Positions 43,986-52,569 of a stretch of DNA of 55,968 nt are shown here, one piece after another (position 1 is the first letter of the stretch; the number at the start of each line of letters is the position of its first letter). Both the position numbers and the translations under genes were made by a program. The notes under the pieces were generated by a model. The model saw only the letters and a program-made list of their open reading frames with translations, was not told the origin of the DNA and made no database searches. The DNA comes from Cognatundibacterium oligocarboniphilum (GTDB taxonomy: Bacteria > Pseudomonadota > Gammaproteobacteria > Burkholderiales > Burkholderiaceae_D), in the NCBI RefSeq assembly GCF_013377855.1, contig NZ_JABXYJ010000013.1, positions 1 through 55,968 of the forward strand, written 5' to 3'.

Positions 43986-44675
43986 ATGATTCAGCTTTTC
44001 ATCGCCAACAAAAATTACTCCTCCTGGTCTCTCCGCCCCTGGCTGCTGATGCGTGAACTGGGCATTCCCTTTACCGAGCATCTGGAACATTTCCGCAAAG
44101 GCTCCAGCTGGGAGGCATTTCGTGGATTTTCTCCTACCGGAAAAGTCCCCTGCCTGATCGAGGACGGGCAGGTCATCTGGGATTCGTTGGGCATCACCCT
44201 GCATCTGGCAGAACGCTATCCGCAGATATGGCCATCCGATCCGGCTGCGCGTAGCTGGGCGCGTTGCGCTGCAGCAGAAATGCATTCAGGGTTCACCGCT
44301 TTACGCCAGTATTGCACCATGAATTGCGGCATACGCGTAGCCCTCTCAAACATGTCCGAAGCGCTCCAAAAAGATATCGCCAGGATTGATGAACTGTGGC
44401 AGGAAGGTTTAAGCCGATTTGGTGGCCCGTATCTGGCAGGCGCGCAGTTCAGCGCAGCAGACGCTTTTTTCGCGCCAGTGGTGTTCCGCATCCAGACTTA
44501 CGGCCTGACCATGTCTGCTGCTGCCACCGCCTATTGCCAGCACATGCTGGCGCTGCCCGGCATGAAACAGTGGTATCAGGATGCGTTGCAGGAAAACCTC
44601 CGTGAACCGGAGCACGAGCAGGAAGCCATGCAGGCCGGAACCTGGCTGCATGATTACCGTCATCAGCCTGTCTGA
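43986..44675 (+). CDS. Glutathione S-transferase family protein
   Basis: 229 aa. The thioredoxin-like N-terminal domain includes NKNYSSWSLRPWLLMRELGI (10-29) and the glutathione-binding GKVPCLIEDGQVIWDSLGI. The helical C-terminal domain has FGGPYLAGAQFSAADAFFAPVV. The YSSWSLRPW start resembles a GST subgroup seen in many Proteobacteria. Substrate is unknown. Its ribosome site lies within an inverted repeat, and the gene is followed by a recombinase fragment. Confidence 0.93.
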   Translation: MIQLFIANKNYSSWSLRPWLLMRELGIPFTEHLEHFRKGSSWEAFRGFSPTGKVPCLIEDGQVIWDSLGITLHLAERYPQIWPSDPAARSWARCAAAEMHSGFTALRQYCTMNCGIRVALSNMSEALQKDIARIDELWQEGLSRFGGPYLAGAQFSAADAFFAPVVFRIQTYGLTMSAAATAYCQHMLALPGMKQWYQDALQENLREPEHEQEAMQAGTWLHDYRHQPV

Positions 44676-44697
44676 AGTAAAACGGAAAAGCAGCTTG

Positions 44698-44937
44698 CTA
44701 ATACAAGACATGCTTCATGGCGAGGTGTGTTTTGTCGTATATGGAGCTTAGATATTTGAGTTGGACAGTTTGATTGGATAGCCCTTTTTGTAAAAGTTCG
44801 TCAATGAAGTCAGAAATATCTTGACGAGTAATTTTCTTGATAGGGAAGTGTGGGGTATTTTTACGAATCGCTATCCAGTCAGCGAACAGCTGTTGATGAT
44901 TTCGGTACTCGTATAAAGTCTTGGGGGCGATCTTCAT
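44698..44937 (-). pseudogene. N-terminal fragment of a tyrosine recombinase (integrase)
   Basis: 79 aa from the ATG at 44937, which has GGAGG five to six bases upstream. APKTLYEYRNHQQLFADWI, PIKKITRQDISDFIDELL and LSNQTVQLKYLSSIY resemble the core-binding (SAM-like) domain of phage-type integrases. The frame stops at 44698 and the whole catalytic domain is missing. It lies 94 bp from the 3' end of tRNA-Ser on the same strand, the usual place for an island integrase. It is likely a relic of an excised or decayed integrated element, though a small standalone protein cannot be excluded. Confidence 0.55.
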
Positions 44938-44992
44938 GGAAACCTCCAGTGAAGAGGTACCCCTATGAGTGCCACCATGTGCGAAACCAAAA

Positions 44993-45022
44993 GAAAAAAG
45001 CCCTTGAAAAATCAAGGGCTTA
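44993..45022 (-). terminator. Intrinsic terminator after tRNA-Ser
   Basis: On the minus strand, AAGCCCTTGA pairs with TCAAGGGCTT around a TTTT loop, followed by TTTTCTTTT. It begins just after the tRNA 3' end and separates it from the recombinase fragment. Confidence 0.85.
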
Positions 45023-45030
45023 TGTATCTT

Positions 45031-45120
45031 TGGCGGAGAAGGGGGGATTCGAACCCCCGGTAGGGATTAACCTACGCACGCTTTCCAGGCGTGTGACTTA
45101 AACCACTCATCCACCTCTCC
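45031..45120 (-). tRNA. tRNA-Ser (anticodon GGA)
   Basis: 90-nt class II tRNA with GGAGAGG/CTTCTCC-type acceptor stem, an anticodon stem CACGC/GCGTG around CTGGAAA (anticodon GGA), a long variable arm (GCGTAGGTTAATCCCTACC-like) and the T-loop GGTTCGAATCC. CCA is encoded at 45031-45033. It reads serine codons UCC and UCU. Its 3' end is next to a recombinase fragment, consistent with use as an integration site. Confidence 0.97.
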
Positions 45121-45215
45121 TGCTTTTCGTGTTCACAAATAGTTGTGTCAGCGAAGCTCGCTATTCTAGCAAACTATTTGATCAGATGGAAGCTTTTGCG
45201 CAGATTTGTTCGAAA

Positions 45216-45680
45216 TCAGGCGCCGCTCCAGGGCAAATTCTGCTGGCACCAGCCGCAAACGGTTTTCCGGTGGCCGTGTTCATTTTTGTCGCCTTCAAAG
45301 CCGTGCAGGATATCGAAGCAGTGGCTATATCCGTGTTCTGTAGCCAGTTTGGCTGCATGACGTGAACGTACGCCAGAACGGCACAGGAATAGAAGTACTG
45401 TATTTTTATCCGGACATACAGCTTGCAGTTCAGCTAAAAAATCGGGATTTTGTGTGCCGCCCGGATACAGGTTCCATTGCACGGAGTAGTGCTGCGTTTC
45501 CGGCAGGGTGACTTTGCCGACCCAATCCCGTTCTGCGTTGGTGCGTACGTCAATCAGGATGGTCTGGTGATCAGTGCTTAATAGTGTCCATGCTTCTGCA
45601 GGAGTGACTGCTCCGGCGTAAGGGAGTGTCTGATCCTGACCGCGTTGCCGGGCTGTTTGTAACAAGGTCGTCGTTGTCAT
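45216..45680 (-). CDS. Rhodanese-like sulfurtransferase domain protein
   Basis: 154 aa single-domain rhodanese. The active-site loop is LFLCRSGVRSRHAAKLA, with the catalytic Cys in CRSGVRS. Further family features are LLSTDHQTILIDVRTNAERDWVG (CH2A-like) and SGVRSRHAAKLATEHGY. It probably transfers sulfane sulfur in the cytoplasm. Betaproteobacteria often carry such a gene near the glnA-ntrBC region, but a functional link is not known. Confidence 0.9.
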   Translation of the reverse strand: MTTTTLLQTARQRGQDQTLPYAGAVTPAEAWTLLSTDHQTILIDVRTNAERDWVGKVTLPETQHYSVQWNLYPGGTQNPDFLAELQAVCPDKNTVLLFLCRSGVRSRHAAKLATEHGYSHCFDILHGFEGDKNEHGHRKTVCGWCQQNLPWSGA

Positions 45681-45741
45681 GATGAAGGCTGAAGAGTGGA
45701 AGCAGATGGTGAATTATGCCTCAAGCGAAGGCGTTCTGCAT

Positions 45742-48696
45742 TCAGCGTGACAGGCTGAATTTTCGCGTCAGATCCAGTTCGGGGACCGGTTTGCCAAACA
45801 GATAGCCTTGAAAGGCATGGCAATCCTGATTTTGCAGAAACAGGCGTTGCGTCTCTGTTTCCACGCCTTCTGCAATGACGGCGAGCCCCAGACTTTTTCC
45901 CAGTCCGATAATCGTTCGGGTGATGGCGGCGTCATTTGGATTGATCAGGATGTCTTTGACGAATGACTGGTCTATTTTGAGCTGATCCAGTGGAAGCTGT
46001 TTCAGGTAGCTGAGGGAGGAGTAACCGGTGCCAAAATCATCCAGTGAAAAACAGACGCCGTGTGCTTTGAGCAGGTGCATTTTTTGAATGGTTTCTTCGA
46101 TGTTGTCGACCAGCAGGCTTTCTGTGAGTTCGAGTTTGATTTTGCGGGCATCTACGCCGATATGATCGATGCAGTGCAAGACGATGTCCGAGAAATCCGG
46201 TTGCCGGAACTGTTTGGCGCTGACGTTGATGGACATGGTCAGATGGCTGGTTTCTTTTTGTTGGTGCCAGGCGCGTAGTTGCGCACAGGCTGTGCGCATG
46301 ACCCAGTTGCCAATCGGGATGATCAGTCCGCTTTCTTCTGCCAGCGGGATAAATTCTGCCGGTGAAATCATGCCTTTTTCCGGATGCTGCCAGCGCAGCA
46401 GGGCTTCTGCCCCGATGATTTTTCCCGCGCTGTTGACTTGTAGCTGGTAGTGCAGGATGAATTGCTCCTGGCTGATTCCGGTGCGCATATCAGCTTCCAT
46501 CATTGCGCGTGTGGTGACAATATTCAGCATGTCTGGATCAAAGAAATACACGTTGTTGCCGCCGCTGGCTTTTGCTTCATACATGGCGACTTCGACTTGT
46601 TTCAGGATGTCTTCTGCCGAATGGCTGTGCGCGCTGAACAGGTCAATGCCGATACTGGCCGAGGTGTGGTGTTCACTGTCATCGAGGAAATAACTGACGG
46701 CGATGTCATCCAGGATTTGGGTAGCCAGTGTTTTCGCGCAGATCGCGGCTTCGCGCATGGTGTCACCGAGGTCTTCCAGTATCAGTGCAAATTCGTCGCC
46801 ACCGATACGCGCCAGGGTGTCGCCTTTATTCAGCCGGGCCGTCAGCCGCTTGGCAATCTGCTGCAGGAGTTGGTCGCCTTTGCCATGACCATTGATGTCA
46901 TTGATGGTCTTGAAGTTATCGAGGTCCAGATACAGGATGGCACCAAAACGATGGCTCCGGGTATTGCTGGCCAGCGCATGTTCCAGCCGGTCCAGCAGCA
47001 GTCTCCGGTTGGCCAGGCCAGTCAGCGGGTCGTGGTAGGCAAGGTGTTCCAGCTTGGCCTCGGTGGCTTTGCGCTGAGTGATGTCGAGCATGGTGCCGAC
47101 GAAATGGATGCTCTGGTCATGCTCTGATGTCACGGCAGTGATTGTCAGCCATTCCGGATAGATTTCCCCGTTTTTACGGCGATTCCAGATTTCACCTTGC
47201 CAGAATCCATGTTGCTCCAGTTGTTCGGACATGTCGCTGTAATAGCTGGCGCTATGCATGCCTGATTTCAGCAGGCTGGTTTTTTGACCAATGGCTTCTT
47301 CCCGCGTATAGCCGGTAATCCGGCTAAATGCCTGGTTAACCCGCAAAATCTCGCGTTGTTCATTGGTGATTACCATGCCTTCCTGACCTTCAAACGCTAT
47401 CGCTGCCACGCGCATATTTTCTTCGGCATGCTTGCGATCTGTGATGTCCTGGATGGTGCCGATCCGGCGGTGTGATAGTTGCTCAGCGGTGGTCACGCTT
47501 TCCAGCTGGGAATGCACCCACCTGATTTGTCCGTTGATCTCGAGGCGGTATTCGATTTCACTCTCTTGTCCGGCCAGTGCTTTAAGCCAGTTGTTGAAAG
47601 CAGCATCCCTGTCATCAGGGTGGATTTTCTGTATCAGCGTATCCGGGCTCAATGCTGCGTCAGCCGGAGTATCCCAGATGCGTGCAGCTTCTTCGGAGCA
47701 TTGAATCTGATGTTTGTTGATGTCTATGATCCAGCTGCCTGTTTTGGATATGGTCTGTGCTCTGCGCAGATCGGCTTCGCTTTCGGCGAGTTCTGCGGTG
47801 CGGCTGGCGATGATGTTTTTCAGATTCTGCTTCTGTATCCGTGCTTCCAGTAATAACTTGACCAGATCGGCCAGCATCAGGCTGAAAATGAAACCCAGAC
47901 TGTACTTCAGGTAAAGCCCGTAGAGGGATGCCTCGCTAACCTGATGTGCGACATCCAGATTCCATTCTGTGTTAGGTAGGGTTAAGGGATAGTGAATCTG
48001 ATCGCCGGCATTCAATTCCTGATTACCGTCAATGATTTGTTTTTGCCCGGCTTCAGGTTTGATGCGCCAAAGTTGGTATTGGTAGTCGCGTTGTGCCAGC
48101 GCAGGTAAACCGGCATCCTGCAAAATTTTCGATAGGGAAATAACGACCGATACCATACCCCAAAAATATTCTGTTCCGTCATTCCTCTTTAAAAAGACAG
48201 GCAGGCGACCGATGATTCCTACGCCTCCCCGGCTCAGGGTCTGTGGACCTGCAAGTGTCAGGCGCTTGGTATTTTTTGCGAGAATGGTTTCCGTTTTTCG
48301 TTCAGGATCGGTCAGTAGATTGACGCCCAGTCCCTTTTCTCTCCATGGTGGTGGCACGACCTGGCGCGTGATGGCGTCAGGAGCCAGATAGATCGCTGAA
48401 ATGGCAGGATGAAATTCCAGCAACTGGGTTGCGAAAGTTTCAAAATTAGTGATTTGTCCCTGCGTATCCTTGATCAGGGCAGCTACCGCATAGGCAGCAG
48501 AGAGCGCTTGTCCGATCTTATGTTCAATCGCGTGCGCATGGACTGTGGCCAGATCATGCGTGAGAGTCAGTGTTTCCTTGTCATTGTATTCTTCCAGCTT
48601 AAGAATCAGTTCCGTACATAAACTGAGGGCAATACAAAAGACAACTGCTGCCCATAAATAGGGATTGCCCTTAAATCGTTGAAAAAAACGCAGCAT
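45742..48696 (-). CDS. CHASE-PAS-PAS-GGDEF-EAL membrane sensor
   Basis: 984 aa from the ATG at 48696; the in-frame extension to 48777 would add 27 residues. One transmembrane helix (about 13-34) and a second (about 270-292) bracket a periplasmic CHASE domain. Two PAS domains (about 310-550; ISKTGSWIIDIN, then ILRVNQAFSRITGYTREEA) lead to GGDEF (motif RIGGDEF at 632-636) and EAL (GAEALLRW near 761, ELTESLLVD, DDFGTGYSSLSYLKQL). Both the synthesis and hydrolysis motifs of cyclic-di-GMP signalling look intact, so it could be bifunctional. The periplasmic CHASE ligand is unknown. Confidence 0.93.
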   Translation of the reverse strand: MLRFFQRFKGNPYLWAAVVFCIALSLCTELILKLEEYNDKETLTLTHDLATVHAHAIEHKIGQALSAAYAVAALIKDTQGQITNFETFATQLLEFHPAISAIYLAPDAITRQVVPPPWREKGLGVNLLTDPERKTETILAKNTKRLTLAGPQTLSRGGVGIIGRLPVFLKRNDGTEYFWGMVSVVISLSKILQDAGLPALAQRDYQYQLWRIKPEAGQKQIIDGNQELNAGDQIHYPLTLPNTEWNLDVAHQVSEASLYGLYLKYSLGFIFSLMLADLVKLLLEARIQKQNLKNIIASRTAELAESEADLRRAQTISKTGSWIIDINKHQIQCSEEAARIWDTPADAALSPDTLIQKIHPDDRDAAFNNWLKALAGQESEIEYRLEINGQIRWVHSQLESVTTAEQLSHRRIGTIQDITDRKHAEENMRVAAIAFEGQEGMVITNEQREILRVNQAFSRITGYTREEAIGQKTSLLKSGMHSASYYSDMSEQLEQHGFWQGEIWNRRKNGEIYPEWLTITAVTSEHDQSIHFVGTMLDITQRKATEAKLEHLAYHDPLTGLANRRLLLDRLEHALASNTRSHRFGAILYLDLDNFKTINDINGHGKGDQLLQQIAKRLTARLNKGDTLARIGGDEFALILEDLGDTMREAAICAKTLATQILDDIAVSYFLDDSEHHTSASIGIDLFSAHSHSAEDILKQVEVAMYEAKASGGNNVYFFDPDMLNIVTTRAMMEADMRTGISQEQFILHYQLQVNSAGKIIGAEALLRWQHPEKGMISPAEFIPLAEESGLIIPIGNWVMRTACAQLRAWHQQKETSHLTMSINVSAKQFRQPDFSDIVLHCIDHIGVDARKIKLELTESLLVDNIEETIQKMHLLKAHGVCFSLDDFGTGYSSLSYLKQLPLDQLKIDQSFVKDILINPNDAAITRTIIGLGKSLGLAVIAEGVETETQRLFLQNQDCHAFQGYLFGKPVPELDLTRKFSLSR

Positions 48697-48930
48697 TTGG
48701 AAGAGAAAAAGATGGATTGCAATGGAGTTATTTTGTCGGATGTATCGACAAAACACTATTGATGCTCTGCAGCACAATAGTCAGTCACGGAATGAGAGTC
48801 AATTGCATTCTTTGGAAAGATGCAGAGATTGTGATGCGCATCAAGTCTCTTATTACTGAGGGTAAGAACAGAATGATCTTGATATTGAGAATCTGAAGGC
48901 GGCTCTTTTTGCATCATGAAAGGGGCGTCT

Positions 48931-48986
48931 TGCACTAAAACAAGGGTGCACTATTTTGGTGATTTTATGTGCACTTATTTAGTGCT
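48931..48986 (+). promoter_or_regulatory. NtrC-type binding sites upstream of glnA
   Basis: Three TGCAC/GTGCA-type palindromes lie about 130 to 190 bp upstream of the sigma-54 promoter. Site B is TGCACT-N5-GGTGAT (48947-48963) and site C is TGCACT-N5-AGTGCT (48970-48986); each matches nine of twelve positions of TGCACC-N5-GGTGCA. Site A (48931-48950) has near-perfect half-sites but eight bases between them. Phosphorylated NtrC would bind here to activate glnA in nitrogen shortage. Confidence 0.7.
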
Positions 48987-49118
48987 TTGGTGGGCGGGTG
49001 CTTCATCGTGGTGAATTTCTATAATGTGATAAAACATTTTCTATGGGCGCCCTGATTTAAGACCTGTAAAAACAAGGGTTTAGAAATACGGATATTTGAT
49101 TCTGGTATATCAGGCGGG

Positions 49119-49134
49119 TGGCATAGTTTCTGCT
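49119..49134 (+). promoter_or_regulatory. Sigma-54 promoter for glnA
   Basis: TGGCAT-AGTTTC-TGCT contains the invariant GG (49120-49121) and GC (49132-49133) exactly ten bases apart, as required for -24/-12 promoters. It is about 140 bp upstream of the glnA ATG, with NtrC-type sites upstream. Confidence 0.75.
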
Positions 49135-49273
49135 ATCATGTTTTATTGAGTTTAGCAGCCACGGTATATCGGGACTGACAAGTAAACAAGTCGATCGTTT
49201 ACTGGTTGTCATGGCTGATAATGGGCTCGGCAATTTCTGAATTTATTTTTTAGCTCTATTTGAGGAGTTTCAC

Positions 49274-50689
49274 ATGGCAATGACAGCCGCAGAAGTCTTG
49301 AAGATGGCGAAAGACAACGAAGTTAAGTTCGTTGATTTCCGCTTTGCTGATACCCGAGGCAAAGAACAGCACGTGACTGTTCCAGTTTCCCAATTCGATA
49401 TGGATAAATTCGAATCTGGCCACGCATTTGACGGTTCGTCGATTGCAGGCTGGAAGGGCATTGAAGCTTCTGACATGTTGCTGATGCCTGATCCTAACAC
49501 AGCCAATATCGATCCATTCATGGAAGAAACCACATTGTTCATGCAATGTGATGTTATCGAACCATCCGATGGCAAGGGCTACGACCGTGATCCGCGTTCG
49601 ATCGCGAAGCGCGCAGAAGCGTATCTGAAGTCTTCCGGTATCGGTGATACTGCCTACTTTGGCCCAGAGCCAGAGTTCTTCATTTTTGATGGCGTGCGCT
49701 GGGATGTGGATATGTCCGGCTGCTTCGTGAAAATTGATTCCGAAGAAGCCTCCTGGACAACAGGTGCCAAACTCGAAGGTGGCAACTCCGGTCATCGTCC
49801 AACCGTTAAAGGCGGCTATTTCCCTGTTCCTCCGGTCGACAGCTTCCAGGACATGCGTTCTGAAATGTGCCTGATCCTCGAATCCATGGGTATCCCGGTT
49901 GAAGTGCATCACCACGAAGTGGCTGGTGCCGGCCAGAATGAGATTGGTACTAAATTCTCTACATTGGTTGAGCGCGCTGACTGGACCCAAAATCTGAAAT
50001 ATGTGGTCTGGAATGTGGCGCACACTTACGGCAAGACAGCGACTTTCATGCCTAAGCCTATCGTTGGCGACAATGGTTCCGGCATGCACGTTCACCAGTC
50101 GATCTGGAAAGACGGTAAAAATCTGTTTGCTGGCGATGGCTATGCCGGTTTGTCTGAATTCGCCTTGTACTACATCGGCGGCATCATCAAGCACGCCAAA
50201 GCACTGAACGCCATTACTAATCCGGGTACCAATTCCTACAAGCGTCTGGTTCCAGGTTTTGAAGCTCCGGTTAAGCTGGCTTATTCGGCACGTAACCGTT
50301 CTGCTTCTATCCGTATTCCTTACGTTGCGAATCCAAAAGGTCGCCGCGTTGAAGCGCGTTTCCCTGATCCGCTGGCAAACCCATACCTGGCATTCTCCGC
50401 GCTGATGATGGCAGGTCTGGACGGTGTTCAGAACAAGATCCACCCAGGCGAAGCCGCAACGAAAGATCTGTATCATCTGCCACCTGAGGAAGATGCACTG
50501 ATCCCGACAGTTTGCTCTTCTCTGGAAGAAGCATTGGATGCACTGAACAAAGACCGTGAGTTCCTGACCCGTGGCGGTGTATTCAGCGACAGCATGATCG
50601 ATGCTTACATCGAACTGAAAATGCAGGAGGTCCAGCGCTTCCGCATGACTACTCATCCGGTAGAGTTCGATATGTACTACTCCCTGTAA
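49274..50689 (+). CDS. glnA: Type I glutamine synthetase
   Basis: 471 aa dodecameric enzyme forming glutamine from glutamate and ammonia. The ribosome site TGAGGAG is nine bases upstream. The signature [17 protein letters not shown], the ATP-binding region [16 protein letters not shown] and [13 protein letters not shown] are intact. The adenylylation tyrosine is Y400 in DLYHLPPEE, so GlnE control is likely. A sigma-54 promoter with NtrC sites lies upstream and a strong terminator follows. Confidence 0.98.
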   Translation: MAMTAAEVLKMAKDNEVKFVDFRFADTRGKEQHVTVPVSQFDMDKFESGHAFDGSSIAGWKGIEASDMLLMPDPNTANIDPFMEETTLFMQCDVIEPSDGKGYDRDPRSIAKRAEAYLKSSGIGDTAYFGPEPEFFIFDGVRWDVDMSGCFVKIDSEEASWTTGAKLEGGNSGHRPTVKGGYFPVPPVDSFQDMRSEMCLILESMGIPVEVHHHEVAGAGQNEIGTKFSTLVERADWTQNLKYVVWNVAHTYGKTATFMPKPIVGDNGSGMHVHQSIWKDGKNLFAGDGYAGLSEFALYYIGGIIKHAKALNAITNPGTNSYKRLVPGFEAPVKLAYSARNRSASIRIPYVANPKGRRVEARFPDPLANPYLAFSALMMAGLDGVQNKIHPGEAATKDLYHLPPEEDALIPTVCSSLEEALDALNKDREFLTRGGVFSDSMIDAYIELKMQEVQRFRMTTHPVEFDMYYSL

Positions 50690-50703
50690 TTCACCGGGAA
50701 AAG

Positions 50704-50732
50704 AAAAGCGGGGTTTTCACCCCGCTTTTTTT
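50704..50732 (+). terminator. Intrinsic terminator after glnA
   Basis: AAAAGCGGGG (50704-50713) and CCCCGCTTTT (50720-50729) form a ten-base stem with a six-base loop, followed by a T run. It isolates glnA from the downstream genes. Confidence 0.92.
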
Positions 50733-50815
50733 GTTTGTTACCTTAAGTAACCTGGAATTGTGCTCAAACCTTGCTTCGCATACACTACTTGTCTGTTTTT
50801 GATGAATGATTGAAT

Positions 50816-51304
50816 ATGAAGCGACTTTTGACTGGTTTTGTGGTTCTGGTTCTTTTGCAGAGTCTCGCTCATGCGCAGACAGAGGTTTTTTTGTGCGTCG
50901 ATGAACACGGGAAAAAAGAATATAAAAATACCGGCGCAACAAAGGGGTGCAAGAAGGTAGATTTGCCGGGTATTACGGTGGTTCCGGCGCCCACTTTGCC
51001 GGCGTCTGCCAAAAAGACACAGGGAAAGTCAGCTTCCAGTCCGGCAGATTTCCCCAAAGTGGATGAGGGCACCCAAAAGGCCAGGGATTCAGACCGTAAG
51101 CAGATATTGGCAGATGAACTGAAAAACGAAGAGCAAAAACTGGCTGACCTGAAGCAGGAGTACAACAACGGGGAACCGGAGCGCCGCGGCGATGAGCGGA
51201 ATTACGCCAAATACCAGGAGCGTGTGGCTAACCTGAAAGACAGTATCAGCCGCAGTGAAAAAAATGTTGAGGCTCTCAAACGGGAATTGGCGAACCTGAA
51301 GTGA
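50816..51304 (+). CDS. Small exported coiled-coil protein (DUF4124-like N-terminus)
   Basis: 162 aa from the ATG at 50816; an in-frame TTG at 50810 is less likely. The signal peptide (MKRLLTGFVVLVLLQSLAHA) is followed by a DUF4124-like segment, EVFLCVDEHGKKEYKNTG, with C30 and C47. The C-terminal half (about 90-162) is charged and heptad-like (ELKNEEQKLADLKQEY, SISRSEKNVEALKREL), predicting a coiled coil. Such proteins are often found between glnA and ntrB in Betaproteobacteria; the role is unknown. It probably sits in the periplasm. Confidence 0.75.
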   Translation: MKRLLTGFVVLVLLQSLAHAQTEVFLCVDEHGKKEYKNTGATKGCKKVDLPGITVVPAPTLPASAKKTQGKSASSPADFPKVDEGTQKARDSDRKQILADELKNEEQKLADLKQEYNNGEPERRGDERNYAKYQERVANLKDSISRSEKNVEALKRELANLK

Positions 51305-51331
51305 GCCCCGGTAAATCATGCAGGAAATCAT

Positions 51332-51361
51332 ATGACAATCTCACTTTATTTTCAGGCATGA
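51332..51361 (+). CDS. Possible 9-residue leader peptide upstream of ntrB
   Basis: ATG at 51332, preceded by AGGAAATC at a suitable distance, opens MTISLYFQA and stops at 51359-51361. A further ATG overlaps the stop (MMFA). A terminator hairpin begins 13 bases later. The arrangement resembles an attenuator leader, but only one Gln codon is present and no antiterminator pairing was found. Confidence 0.3.
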   Translation: MTISLYFQA

Positions 51362-51373
51362 TGTTTGCGTAAC

Positions 51374-51398
51374 AAGGTCGCTGAATGCGACCTTTTTT
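51374..51398 (+). terminator. Intrinsic terminator abutting the ntrB start
   Basis: AAGGTCGC (51374-51381) pairs with GCGACCTT (51387-51394) around a TGAAT loop, and six T run to 51398. Its U-tract ends five bases before the ntrB ATG (51404), where a ribosome site would normally be. Confidence 0.75.
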
Positions 51399-51403
51399 CA
51401 TGA

Positions 51404-52483
51404 ATGATTTTGAAAAATACTTTCCCCTCATTTACCGGTCTTGATTTGCTGACTTCCGCTGTGCTGGTGCTGGATGCTCAGGGCGGTGTTTTGTTCGCCA
51501 ATGCTGCGGCCGAAAGTCTGCTTGATAGTTCCATGAAGGCGCTGGCGCAGCAACGTCTGACAGACCTGTTTCTGAATGGCGAAGAATTAGTGGAGGTTTT
51601 TCATCAGGCCGTGGCGCATCAATTTGCGGATAAGCGGCAGGATCTGACGCTGGAGCGCGCGGGCCGGGAGTCGCTGCACGTGCACAGCATTGTGACTGCG
51701 CTGGATAATCCCGAGATGCCGGTCTTAATCGAGTTCAGAGAAAATGTTCAGCAACTGAAGCTTGATCGCGAAGAGCGCATGCTGGATCAGAGTAAAGCGA
51801 ACAAAGAGCTGATCCGCAATCTGGCGCATGAGATTAAAAATCCGCTCGGTGGCATCCGCGGTGCTGCGCAGTTGCTGGAGCTGGAATTGCCGGAGCGTCA
51901 TCTGAAAGAGTTGCGTGAATATACGCAGGTGATCATTAAAGAAGCCGACCGGCTGCAAACACTGGTTGACCGTTTGCTGGCACCGCATCGTTTCCCGCAC
52001 ATCGTGGGCGATGTCAATATTCATGAAGTCTGTGAACGGGTGCGGAGTCTGATCGTCGCGGAGTTTCCGCAAGGTCTGAGGATTCAGCGTGATTATGATT
52101 TGTCCATTCCGGAATTCCGCGGCGATAAAGAACAGCTAATCCAGTCTGTTCTTAATATTGCCCATAATGCCGCACAGGCATTGGCTGAACGTATTCGTCT
52201 GGGGGATGCTCGCCTTACTTTCAGAACGCGAGTGGTGCGGCAGATCACGCTGGCCAAAGTCAGATACAGGCTGGCATTAGATTTGCATATCATTGATAAC
52301 GGACCTGGCATACCTCCGGAAATCCGGAACCGGATTTTTTATCCGCTGGTTTCCGGCAGGGATGGTGGCAGCGGGCTGGGGCTGACTCTGGCACAGACCT
52401 TTGTCGAGCAGCATTTAGGTGTGATTGAGTGTGAGAGCCGGCCGGGTTGTACGGATTTCAGAATCCTGATTCCGCTTCCGTAA
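51404..52483 (+). CDS. glnL: Nitrogen regulation sensor kinase/phosphatase NtrB
   Basis: 359 aa cytosolic histidine kinase controlling NtrC according to PII signals. An N-terminal PAS domain (about 10-110; LDLLTSAVLVLDAQGGVLFANAA) precedes the dimerisation domain with the phospho-accepting H142 in NLAHEIKNPLGGIRGAAQLL. The ATPase domain has the N box NIAHNAAQAL and the G boxes DNGPGIPPEIRNRIF and GGSGLGLTLAQ. The ATG at 51404 has no Shine-Dalgarno and sits just after a terminator hairpin. ntrC follows after 86 bp. Confidence 0.96.
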   Translation: MILKNTFPSFTGLDLLTSAVLVLDAQGGVLFANAAAESLLDSSMKALAQQRLTDLFLNGEELVEVFHQAVAHQFADKRQDLTLERAGRESLHVHSIVTALDNPEMPVLIEFRENVQQLKLDREERMLDQSKANKELIRNLAHEIKNPLGGIRGAAQLLELELPERHLKELREYTQVIIKEADRLQTLVDRLLAPHRFPHIVGDVNIHEVCERVRSLIVAEFPQGLRIQRDYDLSIPEFRGDKEQLIQSVLNIAHNAAQALAERIRLGDARLTFRTRVVRQITLAKVRYRLALDLHIIDNGPGIPPEIRNRIFYPLVSGRDGGSGLGLTLAQTFVEQHLGVIECESRPGCTDFRILIPLP

Positions 52484-52569
52484 AAATCACGCACCATTTT
52501 GGGTGCGAAGTATAAAGACAAGATATCGTGATGAATGCATCAGTTCAATACTGGAAATAAGACAAAAAT

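Noticed and set aside
49256..50656. A 466-codon open frame antisense to glnA
   Set aside because: It mirrors the strongly biased glnA codons and lacks a promoter, ribosome site or recognizable domains.
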